This document shows, piece by piece, positions 23,408-32,602 of a stretch of DNA of 64,000 nucleotides (positions are counted from its first letter, which is position 1; every line of letters starts with the position of its first letter). This DNA is from Streptomyces sp. DvalAA-43. GTDB lineage: Bacteria; Actinomycetota; Actinomycetes; Streptomycetales; Streptomycetaceae. The notes beneath the pieces are model-generated. The model was given only the letters and a program-made list of their open reading frames with translations, did no database searches and was not told where the DNA came from. The position numbers and the translations under genes are program-made. The stretch lies in the NCBI RefSeq assembly GCF_900091725.1, contig NZ_FMBW01000037.1, positions 1-64,000 of the forward strand, read 5' to 3'.

Positions 23408-25234
23408 TTACGGCTTCTTCTTCGGCGGGACGGCCGGTATCCCGAGGAACGGCAGCTTCAGCGCGCCGAAGGCGTCCTTCGGCACGGCCGGCGACCGGGG
23501 TTCGACCGCGGCCAGCCGTTCGTACGCCTCGCCCTGTGCCGGACGCGGGTCCGCCTCGCCCTTGTTGGGCCAGAAGGACATGGCGCGCTCGGCCTGTGCG
23601 GTGATGGTGAGCGACGGGTTGACGCCGAGGTTCGCGGAGACCGCCGAGCCGTCGACCACCGAGATGCCGGGGTGTCCGTGGAGCCGGTGGTACGGGTCGA
23701 TCACCCCGTCCTCGGCGGTGGCGCCGATGGGGCAGCCGCCGAGGAAGTGCGCGGTGAGCGGGGTGCCCATCAACTCGCCGACGTTCGAGCCCGCGAAGCC
23801 GTTGATCTCCTCGGCGAGCAGTGTGGCGGCACGGGTCGCCTCGGCGATCTGGGTCGGGTTGGGCGTGCCGTGCCCCTGCCGGGCGGTGAGCAGGCCCTTG
23901 CCCACGCCGCCCGGCTTGCGGTACGTCGTCAGGGAGTTGTCGAGCGACTGCATGACGAGCCCGATGATGGTCCGTTCCGACCAGTGGTGGTTGGAGAGCG
24001 AACGCAGGGCGAGGGTCGGGTGCTTGGCCATGTTGCCGAGCCAGCCCAGCACCCTTCGCCCTCCGTAGGGCACCTGGAGGATGGACATCGAACCCATCGC
24101 GTTGGAGCCCTTGCCGTAGCGGACCGGCTCGATGTGGGTGTTCTCGTCCGGGTGGATCGAGGAGGTGATCGCGACGCCCCGGGTGAAGTCGGCCTTCGCG
24201 GTGCCGTGCTTCCTGCGGTAGCGCCGGTCGCTGGTCTGCGAGCCGACCAGCGCCTCGGAGTTGGTACGGGTCAGCTCGCCGAGCCGGGCCGAGAGCCGGG
24301 GCAGCAGTCCCTTGTCCTTCATGGTGTGCAGCAGGGTCTGGGTGCCGTACGTGCCGGCCGCGACGACCACCTTGCGGGCACGCAGCCGGGTGGGCTTCGC
24401 CTTCCTGCGGCGGTCGGTGGGGACGGTGACGACGCGGTAGCCGCCCTCCGGGTCGTCGGTGACCGCGACGACGGTGGTCATCGGGTGGATGACGGCTCCG
24501 GCCTTCTCCGCGAGGTGGAGGTAGTTCTCGTTGAGGGTGTTCTTCGCGCCGTGCCGGCAGCCCGTCATGCACTCGCCGCACTCGGTGCAGGCCTTGCGGG
24601 CGGGGCCCGCGCCGCCGAAGTACGGGTCGGCGACCGTGCCGCCGGGTTTCGCCCGCGCCGTGCCGTCGGCGTCCTTGCCGTCGCCGAAGAAGACGCCGAC
24701 CGGGGCGAGGTGGAAGGTGTCGCCGACGCCCATGGCCTGCGCGGCGGCCTTGAGGTGGACGTCGGAGGGGGTCGTCGTCGGGTTGAGCCGCACCCCGAGC
24801 ATCCGCTCGGCCTGGTCGTAGTAGGGCTTCAGCTCGTCGTGCCAGTCGGTGATGGCCGCCCACTGCCGGTCCTCGAAGAACGGCGCCGGGGGCACGTACA
24901 GCGTGTTGGCGTAGTTGAGCGAGCCGCCGCCGACGCCCGCCCCGGCGAGCACCATCACCTTGCCGAGCAGGTGCACCCGCTGGATGCCGAAGAGCCCGAG
25001 CGCGGGGGCCCACAGATAGTTCCTGAGGTCCCAGGAGCTCTTGGGGAGGGTGCCGGGGGTGAAGCGGCGGCCCGCCTCCAGCACCCCGACCCGGTACCCC
25101 TTCTCGCTCAGCCGCAGGGCCGACACCGCACCGCCGAAGCCCGAGCCGACGACGAGCACGTCGTAGTCGTAGGCGTCGTCGTCGGTTCCTTCCGGCGCGG
25201 CGGGCCGGTTCTGGGCAGGGCTGTCCTGGGACAT
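23408..25234 (-). CDS. GMC family (cholesterol oxidase-like) flavoprotein oxidoreductase
   Basis: A 608-residue flavoenzyme. The FAD-binding Rossmann motif VVGSGFGGAVSALRL is at about residues 28-42, the second FAD motif AGAGVGGGSLNYAN is near 97, and the C-terminal GMC substrate part ends with VDGSAVSANLGVNPSLTITA. A cysteine-rich stretch CTECGECMTGCRHGAKN (about 214-230) marks the cholesterol-oxidase-like subfamily rather than glucose oxidases. No twin-arginine or Sec signal, so cytosolic. It follows the semialdehyde dehydrogenase by 50 bases on the same strand and is probably its operon partner, suggesting alcohol-to-acid oxidation in sequence. Substrate unknown. Stop is TAA. Confidence 0.87.
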   Translation of the reverse strand: MSQDSPAQNRPAAPEGTDDDAYDYDVLVVGSGFGGAVSALRLSEKGYRVGVLEAGRRFTPGTLPKSSWDLRNYLWAPALGLFGIQRVHLLGKVMVLAGAGVGGGSLNYANTLYVPPAPFFEDRQWAAITDWHDELKPYYDQAERMLGVRLNPTTTPSDVHLKAAAQAMGVGDTFHLAPVGVFFGDGKDADGTARAKPGGTVADPYFGGAGPARKACTECGECMTGCRHGAKNTLNENYLHLAEKAGAVIHPMTTVVAVTDDPEGGYRVVTVPTDRRRKAKPTRLRARKVVVAAGTYGTQTLLHTMKDKGLLPRLSARLGELTRTNSEALVGSQTSDRRYRRKHGTAKADFTRGVAITSSIHPDENTHIEPVRYGKGSNAMGSMSILQVPYGGRRVLGWLGNMAKHPTLALRSLSNHHWSERTIIGLVMQSLDNSLTTYRKPGGVGKGLLTARQGHGTPNPTQIAEATRAATLLAEEINGFAGSNVGELMGTPLTAHFLGGCPIGATAEDGVIDPYHRLHGHPGISVVDGSAVSANLGVNPSLTITAQAERAMSFWPNKGEADPRPAQGEAYERLAAVEPRSPAVPKDAFGALKLPFLGIPAVPPKKKP

Positions 25235-25284
25235 GGCTCTCCTCGGTGCGGAACGGGCGGAAGGTGCTGCGGTACCACCGGGGG

Positions 25285-26913
25285 TCAGCGCAGGCGGAAC
25301 GCCTTCATCGCCTTGAGGCTGACGCTCATGAACGCCGCGTACTTCTCGTCGTCCATGCCGAAGGACGGGGCGAGCGGCATCAGCCGCTGCTGGGCCACGG
25401 TCTGCGCCTCGGTGTACTTGAGGATGCCCTCGGAGCCGTGCCGGCGGCCGAGGCCGGAGTCCTTCATGCCGCCCATCGGGGACTGCACGCTGCCATACGC
25501 GGGGGCGTACCCCTCGTTGATGTTGACCGTGCCGGTCCGCAGCCGGGCGGCGACCTGGTGACCGCGCCGGGAGTCCTTGGTCCAGACGCTGGAGTTCAGG
25601 CCGTACGGGGTGGCGTTGGCGAGGTCCACGACCTCGTCCTCGTCGGTGAAGCGGTAGATGGAGACGACCGGGCCGAAGGTCTCCTCGTTGCAGACGGCCA
25701 TCGGCGCCTCGACGCCGTCGAGGATGGTCGGCTCGTAGAACAGCGGACCGATGTCGGGGCGGGCGACACCGCCCGCGACGAGCTTGGCGCCCTTCTCGAC
25801 GGCCTCCGCGACATGCCGGGTGACGGTCTCCAGCTGGCGTTCGCCGACCAGTGAGCCCATGTCGGCCCCGTAGGCGAGGGAGTTGCCGAGCCGCATGGCC
25901 TTCGTGCGGGCGGCGAAGCGGGCCACGAAGTCGTCGGCGACCGACTCGTGGACGTACAGCCGCTCGATGGAGATGCAGAGCTGGCCCGCGGAGGAGAAGC
26001 AGGCGCGGACGGCGCCCGCGGCGGCCTTCTCCACGTCGGCGTCCTTCAGGACCAGCATGGCGTTCTTGCCGCCGAGCTCCAGCGAGACGCCGACGAGCCG
26101 GGCCGCCGCGCCCTGTGCGACCTCGCGGCCGGTGCGGGTGGAGCCGGTGAACGAGACGTAGTCGGCGTGCCTGACGACCTCGGGGCCGACGACGGGGCCC
26201 TCGCCGAGCACGACCTGGAAGACCTCGGCGGGCAGTCCGGCCTCGATCAGCAGGTCACGGGCCCAGAGCGCGGTCAGCGCGGTCTCCGTGTCGGGCTTCA
26301 TCACGACGGCGTTGCCGGAGACGAACGCGGGCAGCGCGTCGCCGACGGACAGCTCGAACGGGTAGTTCCACGGCGCGATCTGCCCGATGACGCCGCGCGG
26401 CTGACGCAGCTCGGTGACCTTGGTGAGGGTCGGTACGACCCCAGTGTGCCGCTTCGGCTTCAGATACGCGGCGGCCCTGCGCCCGTAGTGGCGGGCCGCG
26501 ACGGCGACGGCCTGCACCTCCTCATGGGCGTGCAGCCGGGCCTTGCCGGTCTCCAGCTGGATGAGGTCGAGCACCTCGGCCTGGCGGCTGAGCACCAGGT
26601 CGTGGAAGCGGAGCAGTACGGCGGCCCGCGCGCGGACGGGGGTCGCGGCCCAGGCGGGCTGGGCGGCGCGGGCCCGCTCGAAGGCGCCCGCCACGTCCTC
26701 GGGGGTGGACTCCGGCAGGTCGGCCAGCTTCTCCCCGGTGAAGGGGGTGTGGTTGGCCGTACGGCCCGATCCGGCCACCCCCCGGGTCAGCTGGGCGACC
26801 ACCTCGGGAGTCACCACATCGGCGGCGGTGCGCGCCCCCGCGGGGGCGGCGGCCACCGGGTTGGTGCCGAGCGGGGCTGCGGAGGTGGACGTGGAGGCCT
26901 GCGAGTCCGTCAT
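25285..26913 (-). CDS. Succinate-semialdehyde dehydrogenase (NADP+)-type aldehyde dehydrogenase
   Basis: A 542-residue aldehyde dehydrogenase. The cofactor-binding segment is IAPWNYPFELSVGDALPA with GNAVVMKPD; the catalytic Glu lies in SLELGGKNAML and the nucleophile Cys in RACFSSAGQLC; C-terminal NINEGYAPAYGSVQSPMGG follows. This resembles GabD2-type succinate-semialdehyde dehydrogenases of actinobacteria. It would oxidise succinate semialdehyde to succinate (GABA catabolism), though other aldehydes are possible. On the minus strand a -10 TACTCT lies seven bases before the ATG and there is no Shine-Dalgarno, so the mRNA is probably leaderless. It is upstream of the GMC oxidoreductase gene. 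Confidence 0.87.
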   Translation of the reverse strand: MTDSQASTSTSAAPLGTNPVAAAPAGARTAADVVTPEVVAQLTRGVAGSGRTANHTPFTGEKLADLPESTPEDVAGAFERARAAQPAWAATPVRARAAVLLRFHDLVLSRQAEVLDLIQLETGKARLHAHEEVQAVAVAARHYGRRAAAYLKPKRHTGVVPTLTKVTELRQPRGVIGQIAPWNYPFELSVGDALPAFVSGNAVVMKPDTETALTALWARDLLIEAGLPAEVFQVVLGEGPVVGPEVVRHADYVSFTGSTRTGREVAQGAAARLVGVSLELGGKNAMLVLKDADVEKAAAGAVRACFSSAGQLCISIERLYVHESVADDFVARFAARTKAMRLGNSLAYGADMGSLVGERQLETVTRHVAEAVEKGAKLVAGGVARPDIGPLFYEPTILDGVEAPMAVCNEETFGPVVSIYRFTDEDEVVDLANATPYGLNSSVWTKDSRRGHQVAARLRTGTVNINEGYAPAYGSVQSPMGGMKDSGLGRRHGSEGILKYTEAQTVAQQRLMPLAPSFGMDDEKYAAFMSVSLKAMKAFRLR

Positions 26914-27098
26914 GAGGGCGAGAGTACGTCCAGCCGCACACTTTGGGTACCCGTGGGTAACAGGTTTTCACACTCCCCACAAACGAGCCAGCGATCACTG
27001 GCAACAAAGCCCCTGATCAGGAGCCCTGCCATCCACGCCCCGGACCGGCGAACCCCATCCGGACCTCATCCGGACCCCGTCCAGCGCTCCGGCCGACC

Positions 27099-28781
27099 TC
27101 ATCCGGAGCTGTCGGGTGCCCGCCATCCGCGCAGCATCGTGTCGAACTGCGACCGGGTCGTGTCCCAGTCGTCCGCCGGTCCCGTCATGTACAGCGCGTA
27201 CTCCGGACCGCTCTCCTCACCGAAGTACATCTGGTCGATGGCGTGGCGCGGGCCCGGGTGGTTCTTGGTCTCGGTCCAGGTGAACTCCCAGAGCGAGCCG
27301 GGCCGGTCCCGGTACGTGTTGGAGTGCAGGGTCTTGCGCTGGTAGCCGGGCAGCCGTTCGGCGAGCTGCTTCTCCAGGCTCAGCGTGTGCATGTACGGAT
27401 TGTCGAAGTCGGGGTCCGGGTCGATGCTGATCCGGATGTAGTGCACGCCGTCGTCCGGGGTGTAGTCGACCTGGTTGCCGTCCGCCCGGCGCTCCCAGCC
27501 GTCGGGCACGACCAGGCTGAAGCCCTCGGGGTCGTCCACCCGGTGCCAGCCGTCGGGCACGTCCTTCACCGGCTTGTCCTTCGCGGACGCCTCCGGCTTC
27601 ACCGAGGGCGGGGCGCTGGGCTTCTCGGGGGCGGTGTTCGTGTGCCTGACCGTGTCGTCGCGCCCGGCGGTGCCCTCCGTCCGGTCCCCGTACTTCATCG
27701 CGGCGAGGCCCGCGCCGCCGCCGACCAGCGCCGCGGCCGCGATGACCAGGACCGCGGTGCGCCAGCGGCTGCGCCGGGCCGCCGGGGCGGGTGCCGGTGC
27801 GGCGGCCGGTGCCGGGGCCGGGGCCGGTTCCGCCGGGTGGGGCAGCTGGGTGGTCCCGGGCACGGGCGTGCCGTCCGCTCCCAGGGAGCGCAGGACCTCG
27901 TCGGGGACCCGCTGCGTCGGCACGAACGCCTGCGCCGCCACGGGCGCGCGGCCCTCCATGGCGTCCAGCAGCATCCGTTCGGTCTCCGCGGCCGACGGAC
28001 GCTCGTCCGGCTCCTTGCGCAGCAGCGCGGTGATCACGGAGGTCAGCGGGCCCGCCCGGACGGGCGGCGGGGGCTCCTCGGCGACGACGGCCTGCATGGT
28101 GGAGATCGGGGACGTACGGCGGAACGGCGAGCGCCCCTCGACCGCGGTGTAGAGCGTGGCACCGAGCGACCACAGGTCGGACGCCGGCCCCGGGTCGCCG
28201 CCGCGCACCCGCTCGGGCGCCAGGTAGTCGATGGAGCCGACCAGCTCGCCGGTCCGGGTGATGGTCGAGTCGCCCTCGATGGCGGCGATCCCGAAGTCGG
28301 TGAGCAGCACCTGGCCGTCCTTGGCGAGGAGCACGTTGCCCGGCTTCACGTCCCGGTGCAGAACCCCCGCCCCGTGCGCGGCGCGCAGGGCGCTCAGCAC
28401 GTGGAGGCCGATCCTGGCGGCCTCGCGCGGCTCGATCTCACCGGACTCCTTCGCGGCGTCGGCGAGGGAGGGACCGTCGACGTACTGCATGACGATCCAG
28501 GGCCGGTTGTCGTACTCGATCACGTCGTGCACGGTGACCACGCCCGGGTGTGTGATCCGGGCGGCCGCGCGGGCCTCCTTCTGTGTGCGGGCGTGCAGCA
28601 CGATCCGGTCGGCCTCGGCGACATAGAGACCGGCGGTCAACTCCTTGACCGCGACCGTGCGGTGCAGCACCTCGTCGTGGGCGCGCCAGACCTTGCCCAT
28701 GCCGCCGCGCCCGAGGACCTCGCCCAGCCGGTACCTGCCGGCCAGCACCAGTCCCGCGTCCGTTCCCTGTGATCGATCCAC
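27099..28781 (-). CDS. Receptor-type serine/threonine protein kinase
   Basis: A 560-residue PASTA-less bacterial Hanks-type kinase. The catalytic domain (about 16-275) is complete: glycine loop GRGGMGKV (24-31), Lys46, HRDVKPGN with Asp144, DFG at 162-164, and APE-like YLAPERV. After a Pro/Ala-rich linker there is one transmembrane segment (about 345-365), then an extracytoplasmic domain (about 410-555) beginning GFSLVVPDGWERR. That domain is shared with the kinases at 28911 and 33549, so all three probably read related signals. Start is GTG with GGGGCGGGGATAC upstream. From memory, this locus in S. coelicolor is a kinase cluster (around SCO4775-4779) linked to spore wall synthesis. Confidence 0.93.
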   Translation of the reverse strand: MDRSQGTDAGLVLAGRYRLGEVLGRGGMGKVWRAHDEVLHRTVAVKELTAGLYVAEADRIVLHARTQKEARAAARITHPGVVTVHDVIEYDNRPWIVMQYVDGPSLADAAKESGEIEPREAARIGLHVLSALRAAHGAGVLHRDVKPGNVLLAKDGQVLLTDFGIAAIEGDSTITRTGELVGSIDYLAPERVRGGDPGPASDLWSLGATLYTAVEGRSPFRRTSPISTMQAVVAEEPPPPVRAGPLTSVITALLRKEPDERPSAAETERMLLDAMEGRAPVAAQAFVPTQRVPDEVLRSLGADGTPVPGTTQLPHPAEPAPAPAPAAAPAPAPAARRSRWRTAVLVIAAAALVGGGAGLAAMKYGDRTEGTAGRDDTVRHTNTAPEKPSAPPSVKPEASAKDKPVKDVPDGWHRVDDPEGFSLVVPDGWERRADGNQVDYTPDDGVHYIRISIDPDPDFDNPYMHTLSLEKQLAERLPGYQRKTLHSNTYRDRPGSLWEFTWTETKNHPGPRHAIDQMYFGEESGPEYALYMTGPADDWDTTRSQFDTMLRGWRAPDSSG

Positions 28782-28910
28782 GTATCCCCGCCCCGTTCCT
28801 CGGGTGCCAGATTACGGAGGGGATGCACGGCCACGGAACCTCGCACCCCCCACGAGACCGCACTGTGATGCTTGTCGCTCCGTCATCGGGAGTGGGTGCA
28901 CGGAGAGAGT

Positions 28911-31739
28911 TCAGGGCGTCACGCGGTAGGAAGAGATGGCTTGTTCGTAGATGTCCGAAACCTTGTCGCGGCGGTTCTCCGGGCCGATGACCTGGATGAC
29001 GTGGTAGCGGCCGCCCACGACCATCACGAGATTGCGGGCGTACACCTGGCGTCCCGACGCGTCCTGCCAGGTGAACTGGCCCTCCGCCATGGCCTGTCGC
29101 CCCACGTCGATCCGGCGCAGCCCGCTCGATCCCGACCAGCTGGAGTCGCGGAACTGCTGCAACTCCAGTTCCTTGTCGGCCTGGTACGCCAGCGGGTCGT
29201 CGCCCTTGGCCTTGACCGTGTCGCGCCCGGGGACGATGAGCAGGCTGAAGCCGTCGCTGCCGTAGCGGATCTGATGGTCCGCGTTGGCGGGGGTGCGCCG
29301 CCAGCCCTTGGGCACACCGACCTCGAAGCCCTCCGCGTCCTTGCGCAGGGTGTAGCCGGGGGCGAGCGCGACGGCGGAGCGGCTGGTCTGCGGCTGCTGC
29401 GCACCGGATGACCCCGAGGACCCTCCGCTGCCGGGCTCCGGCTCACCGGACGTCGACGAACCCGGGCCCGTGGAGCGGGCGCCCGACCGGTCGTCCGACT
29501 TGGGCAGGAACAGCACGGCGTACGCGATGGCCGCGACGAGGGCCAGCAGGATCAGCACCAGGAGCAGCCGCCCGAGCCGCCGCGGCGCCTGCCGCTCGCC
29601 GTCGTCCCGGGGGCGGGGCGGGGTGCGCAGCGCCTTGGGGCCCTTGGGCTCGCGCGGCGGCCTCGATGGGGCCTGGGTTGTCCGGGGGGCTCTCTCCGCG
29701 ACGGGCTGGTCCTGCCGGTCGGGCCGGTCCTGCCGGTCCTTGGTGTGGCGGTGGCGGCCGTGGGACGCGTTCCTGCCGCGCCGTCTGCGGACCAGCTCGC
29801 CCCGGCGGCGTACGACGGGGAGCCGGGCGGTGTCGGCGGACGGCAGGGGTACGACGTCCAGACCGGCCTCGGGCTCGGGCGCCGAGCGCACCAGGGAGCG
29901 CAGCCAGCCGCTCAGCTCCTCGAAGTCCGGCCGTTCGGTGGGGTCCTGACGCAGCAGGGACTCGACGACGGGGCGCAGCGGGCCGCACTCCTCCGCGAAG
30001 GCGGGCGGCTCGCCACAGACCATCTGGACGAGCTCGGCGGCGTTCTCCTCGGGGTACGGGGCGTGGCCCTGGACCGCGCGGTAGAGCAGGGCACCCAGCG
30101 CCCAGAGGTCGGTGGCGGGTCCGATCGGGGGCGCCAGCCGCCAGTTCTCGTGGACGGGGCCGGCCTGCTCGGGCGCCCAGCGCTCGGTGACCGCGCCGAC
30201 CACGGCGATCCGGGCCTGCCGGGCGCGTTCGGCGGCGAGGGGGGTGGCGGGGCCGCGATAGACCGAGTCCGTGCCCCCGCTCCCGGTGCCCTCGTCCCAG
30301 CCGCCCGGCTGCCGCTGCCCGCCGGGCCGTTGCGCGGGCACTGCCGGGGCGTCGGTCTGCGGGGCGTACCCGCCCGAGCCTCCGGCGGGGACGGGGCGCC
30401 CGGACGCGGGGCCGTCGCTCCAGGAACCGGTGAGATGCAGCCGCCGCGCGGGCGGCGGACCGTCCTCGTCGCCGTCGTCCTCCCAATCGTCGAGGGATGC
30501 CTCGGCGTACGGGGCGTGGGTGTACGGGTCATCGGCGTACGGGTCATCGGTGGCGTGGCCCCGGAGAGCGGCCGGTCCGGTCTCCTCCGGCCGCGCGGAA
30601 CGCTGGACCGGCAGGCTGCCGGTGTCCTCCGCGTCGCCCGCCCCGGTGCGGCGCCGGTCCTCGCTGACGCGGGCGGCGGCGCGGGCGCCCGCCCGGTAGG
30701 CGGCGATGGCTCCGGCGCGCTCGGCCCGCAGATGTGCGGCATCCGCCGTGCCGCCGCGGGGGGCATCGCGCCGGAAGCGGTCGTCGGGACGGTCGTCGGG
30801 GCCTTCGCCGTAGCGGTCGTCCGGGTCGTCGCGGTCGCCGTCGCCGTCGCCGTACGGATCGTTGCCGTGGTGGCCGTCCGGGCGGTGGCCGCCGCCGTAC
30901 GGGGTGCCTTCGCCGTACCGATCGTCGTCGTGGTGGTCGCCGGTCACCCGGCCCGTCTCGATCGCCGCCGGGACCCGTGCGGCCGGTACCTCGGCCGGTG
31001 GTGCGGGCCTCGGCGGTATGGCCGGCGGGGGCGGTGCGGCGGGCCGGGGCGGTGCGAACACCCCCGCCGGATCCGCGTCGATCGCCGGGCGGCCGAAGCC
31101 GCCCCCGTCGCCGAACCCACCCCCGCGCTCGTCCTCGTCCTCATCGGGCTGCGGTGTCGGGACGTATCCGCAGAGCGCCTCCTCCGCCGCCCCGGCCGCC
31201 AGGCCGGTCAGCACGACGCGACCGTCGTCGCAGATCAGCACCGTGCGGACGGTGATGTTCCGGTGGGTCCAGCCGTGGGCGTGCAGCACCCGCAGCGCGG
31301 CCAGCACGTCGGAGCCGATCTCGGCGGCCCGGAACGGGTTGAGCGGGCGGTCCACGAGGAGCGCGGCAAGCGGGCGGGCCGCGACGAACTCGCTCACGAT
31401 CCAGAGCGATCCCGCCTCGGCGAACACGTCGAAGACCTGGTCGAGCCTGGGGTGGTCGGGCACCTGGGCCGCCGCCCGGGCCGCTTCCACCGCGCGCAGG
31501 ACGGCCGGGTCGGCGGGCGCCCGCACCGCCCGCCCGGTGGCCCGGCGGGCCGGTGGGACCGGATCGTCGGCGTCGAGCACCTCGGCGTCCACCACCTCGG
31601 GCAACGGCACCTGCCGGACCAGGACTTCCTGTCCGCTGTAGGTGTCGAACGCCCGGGTCTGGACCGGTTCGTACTCATCGGCCGGAGGCAGCGGAAGGCG
31701 GTAGCGGTCGGCAAGCACCCGACCCGCGTAGTCGTCCAC
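28911..31739 (-). CDS. Receptor-type pseudokinase with a large insert in the kinase domain
   Basis: 942 residues. The N-terminal lobe is kinase-like, but key residues are lost: Arg42 replaces the ATP-binding Lys, HRN (159-161) replaces HRD, and TGL (178-180) replaces DFG; there is no glycine-rich loop. A disordered insert of about 340 residues (roughly 195-535, rich in Asp, Gly, Pro, Tyr) separates this from a recognisable C-lobe (PATDLWALGALLYRAVQG, about 541-559). A second disordered region, one membrane segment (about 720-742) and the shared extracytoplasmic domain (GFEVGVPKGWRRTP) follow. Phosphotransfer is unlikely; a scaffold or regulatory role for the neighbouring kinases is the natural inference. 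GTG at 31739 is chosen because GGAGG lies four bases before it. Confidence 0.88.
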   Translation of the reverse strand: MDDYAGRVLADRYRLPLPPADEYEPVQTRAFDTYSGQEVLVRQVPLPEVVDAEVLDADDPVPPARRATGRAVRAPADPAVLRAVEAARAAAQVPDHPRLDQVFDVFAEAGSLWIVSEFVAARPLAALLVDRPLNPFRAAEIGSDVLAALRVLHAHGWTHRNITVRTVLICDDGRVVLTGLAAGAAEEALCGYVPTPQPDEDEDERGGGFGDGGGFGRPAIDADPAGVFAPPRPAAPPPPAIPPRPAPPAEVPAARVPAAIETGRVTGDHHDDDRYGEGTPYGGGHRPDGHHGNDPYGDGDGDRDDPDDRYGEGPDDRPDDRFRRDAPRGGTADAAHLRAERAGAIAAYRAGARAAARVSEDRRRTGAGDAEDTGSLPVQRSARPEETGPAALRGHATDDPYADDPYTHAPYAEASLDDWEDDGDEDGPPPARRLHLTGSWSDGPASGRPVPAGGSGGYAPQTDAPAVPAQRPGGQRQPGGWDEGTGSGGTDSVYRGPATPLAAERARQARIAVVGAVTERWAPEQAGPVHENWRLAPPIGPATDLWALGALLYRAVQGHAPYPEENAAELVQMVCGEPPAFAEECGPLRPVVESLLRQDPTERPDFEELSGWLRSLVRSAPEPEAGLDVVPLPSADTARLPVVRRRGELVRRRRGRNASHGRHRHTKDRQDRPDRQDQPVAERAPRTTQAPSRPPREPKGPKALRTPPRPRDDGERQAPRRLGRLLLVLILLALVAAIAYAVLFLPKSDDRSGARSTGPGSSTSGEPEPGSGGSSGSSGAQQPQTSRSAVALAPGYTLRKDAEGFEVGVPKGWRRTPANADHQIRYGSDGFSLLIVPGRDTVKAKGDDPLAYQADKELELQQFRDSSWSGSSGLRRIDVGRQAMAEGQFTWQDASGRQVYARNLVMVVGGRYHVIQVIGPENRRDKVSDIYEQAISSYRVTP

Positions 31740-31977
31740 GACGCCTCCCCCCGACGGACCCATCGGTCGCCTCGCCACCGTGCCCGGTCCCTTGCACACA
31801 CGCCAGGAATGCCACCACTCACGATACGTGCTCGAAAGGGACGGGGCACGGGGATGGGAGATCTGCCGGACGCCTCGGCGGCGCGCGTACCGCGCCGTGC
31901 GCGTCAAGTCCCGTGCGGCGGGCCCCAGTAGGAGCGGTCGGCATGTGCTCTAGGGTGAAGTTTCAGACATCGAGGAC

Positions 31978-31993
31978 GTGCACATCTGTGCAC
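31978..31993. promoter_or_regulatory. Perfect inverted repeat upstream of the I36-like gene
   Basis: GTGCACA-TC-TGTGCAC, a 7-2-7 palindrome 20 bases before the start codon and about 22 bases after a -10-like TAGGGT (31951-31956). It fits a small operator or a leader element. Confidence 0.5.
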
Positions 31994-32012
31994 ACGGGAC
32001 CCAGGAGTTGCG

Positions 32013-32489
32013 TTGAACACAGGCAGACGAGTCGCCCTGGCCGCGAGCACGATCGCCCTGTCCCTGGGCGGCGTAGCGGCCACCGCCGGTCCCGCCGCAG
32101 CCGTCGACACCGGCAACTGCAGCAGCATTCACAAGACATGCATGGTCTTTTATTACAACAGCAACTACGGCGGCTCCGCGTTCATCGCCTCCGGCGACAT
32201 CCCCAACCTGGGTGATTTCAACTTCAGTACGTCGGGCGCGGGCAAGGGCCTGACGGTCAAGAACCATGCGGCGTCGGCCAAGTTCCGTGCTCACAACAGC
32301 TCGCAGGCCAGCTACGGGGCGATCTTCTTCAACAGCGGGTACGCGGGCCCCTGCGACCTCTTCGGGGGAATCGAGAACAGCGTCGCGTCCGCGCCGAAGC
32401 TCGCCAAGACGTACAACAACAATGCCTCGCTGCGCTTCTACCCGAACGTTCTGCCCAAGCTCCCGTCCGGGTGCAAGTCGTGGTGGTGA
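32013..32489 (+). CDS. Secreted peptidase inhibitor family I36-like protein
   Basis: A 158-residue exported protein: signal peptide 1-31 (cleavage near GPAAA-VDT), then a mature domain with two beta/gamma-crystallin-like Tyr/Gly motifs (FYYNSNYGGSAFI and GAIFFNSGYAGPCDLFGG) and four Cys that could form two disulfides. This is the pattern of I36 (SMPI-type metalloproteinase inhibitor) domain proteins, abundant in Streptomyces; inhibition itself is not proven. Start is TTG with AGGAG five bases away. It is oriented against the kinase genes and is flanked by an inverted repeat upstream and a terminator downstream, so it is a single-gene unit inserted in the kinase cluster. Confidence 0.85.
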   Translation: MNTGRRVALAASTIALSLGGVAATAGPAAAVDTGNCSSIHKTCMVFYYNSNYGGSAFIASGDIPNLGDFNFSTSGAGKGLTVKNHAASAKFRAHNSSQASYGAIFFNSGYAGPCDLFGGIENSVASAPKLAKTYNNNASLRFYPNVLPKLPSGCKSWW

Positions 32490-32516
32490 CCCCGGCGCCG
32501 TGATGACCTCGTGAAC

Positions 32517-32546
32517 GGCTCTCGCCCCGTGTCGGGGGCGAGAGCC
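32517..32546. terminator. Terminator after the I36-like gene
   Basis: GGCTCTCGCCCC (32517-32528) pairs with GGGGCGAGAGCC (32535-32546), 6-base loop. It may also serve the convergent lipoprotein gene. Confidence 0.7.
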
Positions 32547-32602
32547 CGCACCGGGCGCGGTGCGCCACTTCAGCCCGGAAGCTCCTGGCGAAGGATGTCA
32601 CC

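Noticed and set aside
22752..25013. 753-residue minus-strand frame over the gene-free region and GMC gene
   Set aside because: Arg/Pro/Gly-rich, crosses three hairpins, and is out of frame with the conserved FAD motifs.
28911..31739. Pseudokinase as a frameshifted, broken kinase gene
   Set aside because: The frame is continuous with normal codon use through insert, C-lobe, membrane segment and sensor domain; the changed residues are substitutions, not disruptions.
29745..31931. 728-residue plus-strand frame opposite the pseudokinase
   Set aside because: Low-complexity antisense of the Asp/Gly/Pro insert, with no motif.
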